Below, in pieces: positions 49,589 through 60,030 of a DNA stretch of 64,000 nucleotides (position 1 is its first letter; each line of letters starts with the position of its first letter). This stretch comes from Motacilla alba alba. Taxonomy: Eukaryota; Chordata; Aves; Passeriformes; Motacillidae. The position numbers and the translations under genes are program-made. The stretch lies in contig NC_052031.1 in NCBI RefSeq assembly GCF_015832195.1, forward strand, positions 9,983,850 to 10,047,849, in the 5' to 3' direction. The notes under the pieces were generated by a model. It was not told the DNA's origin. It worked only from the letters and a program-made list of their open reading frames with translations, and did no database searches.

Positions 49589-50166
49589 ACAGTTACTTCC
49601 CACAATCACAGCAGGATTTTGCTATGGGAATACAGGGCAGTGAGGAAGGTTATGCCACAGGTAAGTATCTCTTGATGTGGGGCATTTCCTATGAGATGAG
49701 GGGATAGCAAAGTCTCCATCACCTTGCTCTGTGTAATTTGTCCACCTTGCTGCTCCATCCAGCTCTGACACATGTACAGGATAAGGGAGATCACTGAGTG
49801 CTCTTCCCACCTTTGCTACAGAGGATGAGTAACCAGATGCAAAGAAAAACCATTTCATGAAAAGTGTTGGCATATTTTTTCCCCTTAATGGTAGGACATA
49901 GGAAATAGGACTAGATAGTTGTTCATTTCCAGTTTTCTTCCCATTTTGTGGGACATCTCCATGCTGTCTCTTACTATGGGTGAGGTTACAACCTGCCTCT
50001 TTCTGGACTACCAGTGGTGCCTAGCCTGAAGTAGAAGACTTTGAAAACTTCAATATTGCTTCCACACATGAGCGTGTAGTGATGCATGTAGTGACAGCTC
50101 ACAGTTTCCTAATGCCCTTTGGTTTCTAAAGTTGGAGTTATTCTGTCAGTCCTGGAATTTAAACTT

Positions 50167-50252
50167 GTATGTATGTAACTGTATGTGTATGTGTTTATAT
50201 ATGTAAATACACACACACACAGAGATATATCTATACATACATACATACATAT

Positions 50253-50316
<64 letters not shown>

Positions 50317-50363
50317 ATACATATATGTACACATATGTATTCATACATGCACACATATTTATT
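50167..50363. repeat. Compound microsatellite: (TATG)n, (CA)n, (TACA)n and (AT)19
   Basis: A 197-bp alternating purine-pyrimidine region. It includes an uninterrupted (AT)19 at 50269-50306 next to (CA)n, with CATA/TACA tetramers on both sides. Frames on both strands are Tyr/Ile/His/Thr repeats and are not genes. Confidence 0.96.
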
Positions 50364-50429
50364 TATGGCTGCTACAATACCGAATTAAACAAAATGAACC
50401 AGAAAATAATCTAAAATTAATCAGAGATG

Positions 50430-50476
50430 GTCTGTTTAAACAGACTGTTTTCTAAACAGACAGTTTGGTCTGTTTA
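50430..50476. repeat. Nested inverted repeats built from one 9-mer
   Basis: GTCTGTTTA occurs at 50430-50438 and 50468-50476. Its reverse complement TAAACAGAC occurs at 50437-50445 and 50453-50461. The first pair makes a perfect 16-bp palindrome, and the second makes a 9-bp stem with a 6-base loop. Confidence 0.85.
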
Positions 50477-51328
50477 ACCTCAGTAAAATAAACCAATAAG
50501 GGATGTTACATATACTAAATATTCCATTTTCTCTAACTTTTCTTATTCTGTTTCAGGAAATATTTTTCATTATAAACTCTCACTTTTTTGAGTGCTCTGT
50601 AATTAGATTTAAATAAAAAATACTATAAATGTGAGCTAACCTTTCATTTAAATGCATTTTATGAGTTTGTTGTGTTTTCACTGCAGTCATGATGTAAGAT
50701 AAAAGACTGTAATGCAGCAAGAAGGAATGAAAATTTTATTCACAGAGGCAAGGATTTTACAAGAAAAAAATGACTGAAAGAAAAAATGTTTTGTAGGATG
50801 GTTTATTTTATTCATTTGAATATCTGAATGAAAATATTAGAGAAATCAAGAAAATTTACATAATCTGGTATAAGCTGCAGAAAGGGAAAAGGCAGTTTAG
50901 TAGTAAGTTACAGTCTGAGGGATGTTGCAGGTGAGTTCAGATGGGAAATAGGATTGCAGGAAAGGGTGAGCTTGTTGGAATAATACCTAATAATGCAGGA
51001 ATAAAAACCCAATTTTATTTGTAAGATAGGAGTACTTTCATTTAATTCACTCTGCAGACAAATGATTATCCCTATATCCTTCTGTTTCTTTGGAATTATT
51101 TTTGTCAGACCCTAAGATTAGAACAGACAGAAAATAAAAAGAATAATTGTTAGTTTGCATAGGTAAAATTTTCGTGCTTTGTTGGTTATTATAAACTAAT
51201 AACTCTTTTTAATTATAGGTTGCCTTTATCATATGGTTTGCTTAGAGAACCCAAAAATATTCCTGTATTTTTCATGCTCTTACCAGTTTTAATAATGATT
51301 GATTTTCAATTGTAAATTAGACTATGTT

Positions 51329-51378
51329 GCTTGTGGGGTTGGTTTTGTTAGTTTTTGTTGTGGTTTTTGGGGTTTTTT
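51329..51378. repeat. G/T-rich tract
   Basis: About 50 bases of almost only G and T with GGGG and GG runs between T runs. Confidence 0.7.
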
Positions 51379-52498
51379 CCCCTGTCTCTATAAAAAGAAC
51401 CATATGTTTTCTGAGGGTATGTTGGACATTTATTCTGGAAAATTGAAAAGAGATGCAGATGCTATAAATTCTATAGCTGTCACCATTGAAGGGTGCAAGG
51501 CTGAGTGTCAGCTACTGTCTAATGGCATTAGAATTTTCATTAGTAATCACTGCAAAATGACCATAGATTGTCTGGTGACCAGGGAGAACTTATTATAAAA
51601 TTAATCTCTGAAACGACTACAAATAAAGCTTAACAGATTTCATAGGTTAGTTTTGATTTGCAAGTTGAAATTGAAATAAATGTTTCTGATGTTATGAATA
51701 GAAAAGAAAATATTTTAGTACAAAATTGCATATAACTCAGTAAGCTCAGTTTTCTGTTCCAGACTGAAGCTTCAAACAACTCCAAGAAGGTAGCCCAGGT
51801 GTCTTTTTGGGGACATGCCTGTTGTTTGTTGTTGCAGACTTTATTGGGCTGCCCCACAGCAGCTCTTTTCTCCAGACTCAGCAGCTTTGCTGCTTTGGTT
51901 CATCCTTAATTTAATTTATATTGATCAAAAAAAGTATTTTGTTTTTAAGAGGAAAGGCTGAGCTCATCACAAACTATTCCATTGTGCCATTGCAGCACTC
52001 ATGCCGAGTGCTGGTGGGATGATGTCCTTCAGGGAAGGCCTTTCCATGTGGTCCCTGAGTGTGTGCACAGGAAGGGACAGGTTAGTGGGGGATTGCTGCT
52101 GAATAGTCCATGTTAATACTTACACATAAATGCCCAATATCTTTTGGAGTTAGGCCAAGGTTCTGACTAAGCTCATTGCACCTAATTAAAATTCCATTTT
52201 AATTTGGTGCAACGAGTTCCAGCAGCTAATTACATGTTGAGTGAAAATGTGTTATGCATCAGAGGTATCCACTGGGGGAGGTTGTGAAGTGACACACTTA
52301 GGTTTGCATTTTAGGGCTTTTGTGTATTTGCCTGTGGAGCCTTAGTTTTGCCGTGACATCTGTTTTGCTGTGTTTTGTTTTCATATTATTTAATATTTTT
52401 TGAAGCCTTGTGATTTTTCAGAATGAAAAGAGGAAAGTGACATGCTATTGCCTCTCACTTAGAATTTAATTTTTTCTTGAGATTTTTTTTTCCGGGAC

Positions 52499-52521
52499 TT
52501 TTTTTTTTTTTTTTTTTTTTT
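52499..52521. repeat. Poly(T) run, 23 bases
   Basis: Uninterrupted T run at the left of a region that ends in an antisense CR1 170 bp downstream. Confidence 0.92.
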
Positions 52522-52691
52522 GTTTCCCAAGGTTTTCCCACACTACCTGAAGGCATCTGTACCTTGTATATAGAGAATTCACCATGGCTTTGCTAAGGAG
52601 TTTGGCATTCATGACCTGAGTTTTGTCTCCTTCAATGTAATCGGCATCCATTAGTCCGATGGACATGGGCATCCAGAGGGGTATCACAAAA

Positions 52692-52826
52692 GCACAGAAT
52701 GGTTGATACGGGAAGTGATCTCTGGAGATTGTCTGGCCTCCCTCCCTGATCCAGCAAAACCACCCAGAGCCAGTTGACTGGAACCATGGCCAGATGTTTT
52801 CTGAATATTTCCAACAATAGAGACTG
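52692..52826 (-). mobile_element. CR1 LINE 3' fragment, antisense, diverged
   Basis: CACAGAATGGTTGATACGGG, GATCTCTGGAGATTGTCTGG, then ACCATGGCCAGATG and TCTGAATATTTCCAACAATA, GAGACTG. These follow the reverse complement of a CR1 3' end with many substitutions. The 143-codon minus-strand frame that overlaps it is partly a remnant of this element. Confidence 0.82.
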
Positions 52827-54260
52827 GCATGGATGGTTATTTTCAACAATCAAACAAAAGCAAGTTATGAAAGGCTTTTGAGGAGGTTCCCTGTCTCTTG
52901 TTTGGCTGGATAATAAACCAAAACTTTGTGGGATGCTTTCTGGTCCAAAGCTTTGTCTTTTCACCTTCGTGTTTAATGTAGTTCTTGGGATAAAAATGGG
53001 TTCTAGTTTTGCAGCTTGGGCCCCATGTCTTCTGGATGTGTGCCTGTGACTGTTCCCATCCAAGAGGAGGGGTAGAAAGGGTCCTCATTTGAGCTAGACC
53101 TTAGCAGGATGGAGCAGTCATGGGATGAGTGGGTTTTTCCTTCAAAGGGCTGCTGAGTAAGCCGGATCCCCGATGAGCAGGGAGGCAAACTCAGTGCAGG
53201 CAAGCACAGTTCATCCAGGTAAAGTGTTCAGCTCTCTAGGGATGACAGTGCAGCCAATGCAACAAGGAAATTTTGTGGATTTCCTTCAAGAGTTCTTTGC
53301 TTGCTCATCTCCTTTTGTCTGTGTATGAAATGACTTCTGGCAGAAATGTTAGGTAGGCCAGATCTCCTGTCCCATCTTCATAGTTCAGATTTACAAAGTT
53401 ACAATGAAGCAGAACCTGAATTGTGGGTGGATTGGGTTTCATCCAGGGGCTTTACATGGATTTATAGATATATGTTTAGAGCTAAAATCTTCCAAGTTTA
53501 AAGTAAAGAAATAACCTAAAAAAATCCCCACTTTCTTCTTTCTTACACTACTTTTTTGCTGAGTGCAGGCCAATTTAGCTGTAACACATAAATAATAAAC
53601 CGTATATCAGGAAATGCTTCTTTTCTAAGTGAAAAAGAAAACAGAGAAAGAAGATTTGTGCTCTTTGATTTTTATTTTAATTTGTCAGGGAAAGGATGAA
53701 TGACATGATACAAACAGCTTTAAATGGATCAAAGCAAAGCATAGATTACATTTTCATCACTCAACAATTGTTTTGCTGCACTTCATATCTTCTGTGATGC
53801 ATGCACATCAGTTTACATCATAAATTCTGTAGGGTGTGTGACTCCCATCATCTCTGTTGATACATGTTCTTAAACAAATCAAATTACTTTGTCAGCTTGG
53901 TATAATCACTGAAGGAGCAGCAAAATACAGATCCATTTTTCCTGGAGGAGGAGGAAGAAGGAGGAAACTGTAGAGTTGACTGTCACCTAACTCTATGTCT
54001 ATGGCCTATGTCCTTGTTAAATTTGGTAAGAAATCAAGATCTTTATTTGTATATTTAAGTCACAAATTTTCCAAACCTTTTAAGTTTCTGTGAATGAAAA
54101 TTGAAGAAGGTTTCAGAATCTCAAATGTATTTTGTATATTTGATTAAAAATCAAAATAAAGTAGAATGAAGCATTTATAAAGCAGTAAAGGAAGGCAGGA
54201 CATGTCAAGTGAATCACTTCCATATTTCCCTATTTTCACTAGAACAAAATCACTACTTAC

Positions 54261-54356
54261 AAAAAAAAGTAACACCCCCCCCAAAAAAAAACCAAAAAAA
54301 ACCAAAAAACAAAACAACAAACCCTAGGAACAAAAACACAACCAACAAATAAAAAA
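54261..54356. repeat. A/C-only low-complexity tract
   Basis: A runs, a C8 block (CCCCCCCC) and AAAAACC units over about 95 bases, with few G or T. Confidence 0.85.
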
Positions 54357-55654
54357 GCCTAAAACCGAAGAATACTTTATCAACTATGTATTTTTTTTCC
54401 ACTGGGAAGTACCTTGGTCAAAGTTCTCCCCATCCTCACCATTCACTCAGGACCACTGAAGTGGCAAAGTGAAATTCTCTGCAGAGGAAATTAAGGACTT
54501 GCACTTTTCTTCCACCAGATATAAAATTGAAATTGAAATGGATTGTCAAAATTCAAAATAATTAAAAAAAAATCAAGTTTTACATTGAATTTTGATTTCA
54601 CGTGTTATTTGACTTAAAGCTTGAGATTTTACTCTTTTATTCTAACGACTATTTAAGTATGATGTTGGTTGCCAGCCTTCCAATATTAAGCATAGTTACT
54701 TCTAAAAAGAAGTCAAAATACATACTGAAATGGCTGAAGAGAAGAAGGTATGATATCCAATAAACTATCTTGTAGGACTAACAATTGTATTAGCATTTCT
54801 TGTGTTTATGGTGTTAAATTCTGTTGCAGCTAACAGTGTCACTACTAGTTTTTGGAAGTGAATTAATAAATGGAAGCTAAAAAGCCTTTTTTGAGCATGT
54901 TGTACATTTTCTAGAATTCAAAATATTAGGAGGAAAACCCAGTAATCAGCTAAAATAATTTTATTGAATTATTGTATTTTAAATTAATATTTAATTTTAT
55001 TTTACTTTTTGTTTAGGATTCTTTCATGACTTTTATTGAAAGTCTGATCAAAAAGGTGACCTTAATTTTACCTTAAATTTTATTACTGAGAAAGGTTGAA
55101 ATTCCCTTCTGTCCTAGGAAAGACTAATATTTTTCACTGAAAGAAAAAAACTACAGCAAGAGCTAAAATGCCTCTGATTTAGAATTTAACTAGAGAAGAA
55201 CAATTTGACATTGGAGAAATATCTGAAATATACTAACAGCAAGAGCTTGGCAGAACTAGAGGTGTCTCCTCTTGAAACAGCTTTTAAAATTTCCCAGTGA
55301 AAGATGGCTGGCTACATTTTAGGCTTATTTGAAAGTATTACAGAGTCTCCAAGGTCTGGCATGTTCATTCTTTCACTTGCATGAGGCCTAAGTGCAGTAA
55401 GTGTTAAAGGTGTTTAACTTCTATAGTTTTGTTTAGCCTTTGAAAGCTCAGTACAAGTAGAAATATTTGTATAGAATCTGTCAAACTAGAAATTAAAGCC
55501 TTTTTCCTTCTCACTACATGATTTGATTTAAGCCTTGAAGTCTTTGCAGTTCAAGTACTGCAGCAGCCTGCAGAGGAACTGAGAAATGAAAGGATCTGCA
55601 AACAGGCTCAGGTAGTTTCATCCTTGAGCACTGACTTCCAGAGTAGATGAACAG

Positions 55655-55683
<29 letters not shown>
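55655..55683. repeat. Poly(A) run, 29 bases
   Basis: Uninterrupted A run. I looked for a retrocopied gene upstream of it and recognised none. Confidence 0.95.
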
Positions 55684-55686
<3 letters not shown>

Positions 55687-56972
55687 TCCACCTGACAAGT
55701 GGACCCATCCACACATAGAAAGTCAGTGTTTTTCAGATTTAAATACAGCAGTTTTAGCTATACTGTCCAGTTTTACATTTGATAATAAATAGCTTCCAAC
55801 CAATTTAATTTGAGGGAAGCATTATGTGGACTTATCTAGAGTTCAGAGAAAAACTGACAGCCAGAAGTGACCTATCTGAAATTAATTAGTACTCTCACTC
55901 AGTCTCACAGCAGATAAGTGTCAATCAACAAAATTTTGCCTGATCCAGTTACCACTAATTGGCACTTAATCTGACAGGGAAATACAAGACTAAGTATGTA
56001 GGGGCCAACCGTGCACATATTGAAAGAGGAAAAAAAATAATACAAATACTAGAAATGAGACAGGAGAGTAATATAAATGTATCTCTGTACTGGCTCCAAG
56101 CAATTGGTTGTGGGTCTGATGAGGTGAATTAAGGGTTACTGTGCTACTAACAGAGCAGGCCAAAAATGGATGTGCAGGAAATCAAAGACCTTGAGCACTG
56201 AAGCTAAGTGTGAACTTCCTTGGAAATGGATTAACAAAAGGAATTCACTTTATTTGGCGCTTAAAGTGTCCTTTAGTGATACAGTTTGTAAACTCTTCAA
56301 AAAGAGGTGTAGTTCTCATGGTGCGTACAGGCAGATTATAGACTTTGTGAGAGGGGCTAAGAAATACCTTTTTTCCCCTCCTTCAAGAAATCTATTCCTT
56401 TTTGCATTTAGCAAAAGAAGCCACAAAATAATTGCAAATGGGCTGGACAGTGGCTTTGCACTGAGATAGATCTCCTTTCATTGTATAAGAAATGAATGTC
56501 TCTGTGTAACAAAGGGCATGGGTGATGTTTTGTATTTCATTCCTCATTTTCCTTTTTCCTCTGGCAGAACTATTTAATTGCTGGTTAGTGAAAGCCTCTG
56601 TGCTTCAGAGCTTCACCTCTTTTAATTGAAACAGATACTATGCTCAGAACTACAGCTGGTTCTTCTATCTGCAAATCTATTCTGTGTTTCACTTTATATT
56701 GAATAACCGTTTTCCTTCTTATCATCAACATGAAAAAAAAAATTCATTGTTTCTGTGAAAGCTCCATTTGCTGCCCCTGGCAAGTTTTGTGCATTACCAT
56801 GTTGAGAATGGACAAAATGCTTTTCCTAAAGGAAAAGGAGGACTATTTCATTGTCTTTTATTCTCTGGACACTACTGGTCTTTAGTATTTAGCCTAGAGT
56901 GCATATTTTAGAGTCCTTAAAGACGTAAAGTAAAAAGCAGTACATGGGCAGAAGTGAGGAGAAAGATTGTGA

Positions 56973-57085
56973 ATTATAGAATGGTTTGGGTTGGAAGTGA
57001 CCTCAAAGTTCATGTGATTCCAACTGCTCTGCCATGGCAGAGATATCTTTCACTAGACCTATTGCTCAAACTCCCATCCTGTACT
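56973..57085 (-). mobile_element. CR1 LINE 3' fragment, antisense
   Basis: TTATAGAATGGTTTGGGTTG, GAAGTGACCTCAAAGTTCAT, CCAACTGCTCTGCCATGGCA and CACTAGACCTATTGCTCAAA match the reverse complement of a CR1 3' end. Short, 5'-truncated. Confidence 0.9.
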
Positions 57086-57170
57086 TTAAAGGGATTTCCA
57101 AACTTACAGGTTATTTGGTCTTTAGAGTCAATTGTTTTCATAATAATTATACTGATAATTGGATAAAATG

Positions 57171-57256
57171 TTTTTTTGTTGATTTGGGGTTATTTTGTAT
57201 ATTGTTTTGCTTTACTTTTGGCGGTTTTTTGGGGTTTTTTGGGGTTTTTTTTTTGG
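57171..57256. repeat. G/T-rich tract with GGGGTTTTTT units
   Basis: T runs with G blocks. At the right end GG, GGGG, GGGG and GG are each separated by T runs (57223-57256). Confidence 0.82.
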
Positions 57257-57849
57257 ACAAAAAATACGTTGGCATGTTCTCCCAGTACATTTTGCACCTC
57301 TCTTGATCTTTGCAGTACATGCTGATTCCAAGGCAGTAGGTCCCTTCCAACTGCTTGCTTGAGGGATCACATCCATCTAGCATCTGTGCAGATGTGGGAA
57401 GACCAGCCTGTTTGTTTCCCTGGGAGAAGCAGGAGGCACCATCTGAAACTATCAGACACAGGTTGAGCTGGAGGAAGGAGACAGGACCCATCACACAGCT
57501 GGGCTGGCTCTCATGGCTGCAGGTCTTAGGACCTTTGGGTTACAGCTAGAGGTGCTCAGTTTATAAAGCAAAACCCATCAAGAATCTTAAAGAGGAGAGC
57601 ACCACATGGGGCTCGGGCTATGACTGAACAGAAAATTATTGACAGTTTCAATAAATGCCTTAAATTGAGTACTTGCTTACAAATAAACGCTAATGACAGA
57701 AGGAAATAGGCATGAGTCATTGCTTGCATACATTGGTGCAAGTTTTCTTATTCATTGAAATTAGCCTTTGTTTATAACAAGTGGTAATTTGAACAGGTTT
57801 GTTAAACTGTGAGTAAGTGTCTAATGAAGTACCACAGATAGATTTTAAT

Positions 57850-57960
57850 TTTGGCCTGGATTAACATCATCTTTAATGATTTGGAAGAAGGAAGCAGGCA
57901 ACATGTCCATTAAACTTCCATGTGATATAAAGATTGGTTTCAAATACTATTGAAGGCACA
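57850..57960 (+). mobile_element. Possible old CR1 ORF2 fragment, sense
   Basis: AACATCATCTTTAATGATTT, GGAAGAAGGA and later CCATGTGATATAAAGATTGG resemble the CR1 ORF2 region around the reverse transcriptase FADD-type motif, but with heavy divergence. The limits are uncertain and the coding frame is broken. Confidence 0.5.
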
Positions 57961-57999
57961 AAACCACTATGGGGCTGAAGGAGACTTCACTGAATAAAC

Positions 58000-58080
58000 C
58001 CAATAAATAAAAAAAAAAAAACAACCAACCAAACAAAAAGGAAACCAACCAAAAACTCCCTAGCCTTCCCCAAAAAAACA
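58000..58080. repeat. A/C-rich tract with CCAA units
   Basis: An A run followed by ACCAACCAAAC and GAAACCAACC units. Confidence 0.75.
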
Positions 58081-59725
58081 AGAAAGAAGAGATTCAGATC
58101 AGCAAAATGTAGGTTGATAAATGTAATGATTATTTGTCAGAATTAAAAAGTAGGAAGGAGAAGTTCAGGTAATGCAGACAGAGACAAAGATTTCTCATCT
58201 ACCAAAAATAATAATAAACAGATTAAAAATCATGTTTGCACTCTTATTAGTGCTATCACACCTCTGATTTCTTATAGCAGGGAGACACACATAGTAGGCT
58301 TCTGGAAATATTAAAATATTGAGAGATTGTAAGGAAATCAAAAGAACACTTAAAAATACATCAATAACATTAAGTGACAGGGGGTTGACTTCAGAGCAGA
58401 GGTTTGAAAAAATGTGTACAGAGTAGCAGAGGTAAAATATATTTTCAGCCAGGAGTTAAGGTGTTGGAAATATTGTGGTGCTCATGTGAAAATGTCTGTG
58501 TTCAGGGAAGCACAGGAGCAAGGGAAATGGAATCACAGCACCAAAGATTCAAACCGAGTGTCGGGAAAATATCTTGGAAGTAAAATGTGTTCACCTGGAA
58601 AACAGTTTCCTCAGGGATGATTGGGATTTACCATGTCTATGCATTTTAGCCTCTCTTTAGATGTTTCTTCCCAAAGTGCTGTGAGATAGGCAAAGGCTAT
58701 TTATTATCCTATTTAACTGATATGGAATTAAGGATGCTTCTAGACACTGCCACCGAGACTGAGCTGTCATGGGATGTTGCAACCGGCAAGGGGTGAGTCT
58801 GGGAACATTTCCCTGCAAGAGAGGAAAACAAATGTGCCTTCAGCTTCAGCTTGGTTGTTCTTTTTTATTTATTTTTTTTCCGGTATGAAGCCTCAAATTC
58901 TCAAATTAAACTGTTTGTAATTATTGCATCAGCCTCAAATTGGAAGTGCTGTAATTTTATTTTTTTAATCTTTTCTAGGATTGAGGATCTGGTGACTGTA
59001 CTAGATTTTTACCTTAAATGAGGCAGGTATCTCAAAGTACTAGATGTTTTAAATGACTCCTTTTCCTCAAGTATTCCCTTGCAGTGCTCAATTTTTCTTT
59101 TTCTTTTGAACAATCACTTTTATTGGAAAGAAGCAGGAAAATATTTTTTGTTTAATCTTGTTGAAATCAGGAATAAATGCTTCAGAAGAAAACTACCAAT
59201 GTTTCTTTAATTCCAGACAATTTCAGGCTGATGGATATTATTGCAAGAAATATTTCTTCATTAGTATCTTCTGTTTGGTGATGGCCTCATCAGCTGCTGT
59301 AGTGAACTTAGTGAATCTTTTTAATTTGTCTGTGTGTTTCAGTTCAAAATTAATTTTCTTTTTAAGTTTTCAGTGATGAAAACTTGAGTGTTTAGGAAGG
59401 TTTGATGGAAGTTAAGGATAAAATTCCTGCTTTAGATACCTACCTTGAGTACATTAGCAAATCAAAACAGCAGCTATTACTCACTGTCTTTAAGGTTTTT
59501 AAAATAAATTTTCTTTGTCTTTGCTCTCACATGCTCCTTAAAGCCTAGAAATTGTTTTCTAACCTCTTTAAGCTGTAATTACTGTATCAGGAATGAGAAC
59601 TCTGGAGACCTTTATTTGTATAGGCACTTAATAACTGAGTGTCAGCAATGTGTAGCACCAGTAGAAGGATAATTTCTGAGATACTGTCATTTATTCAACA
59701 CTGCAATTGAATTAATCACTTTCAC

Positions 59726-60030
59726 TGAATCACAGAGTCACAGGATGGTTGGGGCTAAAAGGGGCATGCTAAAGCAGGTTCACCTACAACAGGTTCAACA
59801 GGGTTGTGTCCAGGTAGATTTTTAATATCCCCAGAGGAGGAGACTCCACAACCTCTCTGGGCAGCCTGTTTCAGTGCTCTGCCACCCTTAGAATAAAGAA
59901 GGTTTTCCTTATGTTCAGGTGAAACTTCTGTGTTTCAGTTTGTGCCTGTTGCCCCTTGTCGTGCACTGGGCACCACTGAAGCATCTGGACCTATCCTCTT
60001 GACGCCTCTGCACCCTTTCTTCCACTTAGG
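59726..60030 (-). mobile_element. CR1 LINE 3' fragment, antisense
   Basis: AATCACAGAGTCACAGGATG, GTTCACCTACAACAGGTTCA, GGAGACTCCACAACCTCTCT, GGGCAGCCTGTTTCAGTGCT, ATGTTCAGGTGAAACTTC and GGGCACCACTGAA follow the reverse complement of a CR1 3' UTR. A small internal deletion removes the segment normally read as CTCTGGAGATCATC. The right limit is approximate. Confidence 0.94.

Larger units (their letters stand above)
49589..52691 (+). other. CACNA2D1: CACNA2D1 intron 3, seventh block
   Basis: It holds the compound microsatellite and nested palindrome listed separately, a G/T tract (51329-51378) and a 23-base T run (52499-52521). Otherwise AT-rich, with no recognisable gene. Confidence 0.6.
52827..56972 (+). 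other. CACNA2D1: CACNA2D1 intron 3, eighth block
   Basis: AT-rich intron with an A/C tract (54261-54356) and a 29-base A run (55655-55683). No recognisable gene or further transposon. Confidence 0.6.

Noticed and set aside
50109..50414. Tyr/Ile/His-rich frames on both strands
   Set aside because: They are translations of the compound microsatellite.
52632..53063. 143-codon open frame, minus strand
   Set aside because: It overlaps an antisense CR1 fragment, and its C-terminal part reads the non-coding CR1 3' region.
54040..54062. Segment that reads NQDLYLYI in one frame, resembling part of the mammalian CACNA2D1 exon 3
   Set aside because: Similarity is limited to four residues, a stop follows at once, and there is no acceptor. 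A coincidence.
55655..55683. 29-base A run as the tail of a processed pseudogene
   Set aside because: No recognisable gene sequence lies upstream and no target-site duplication was found.
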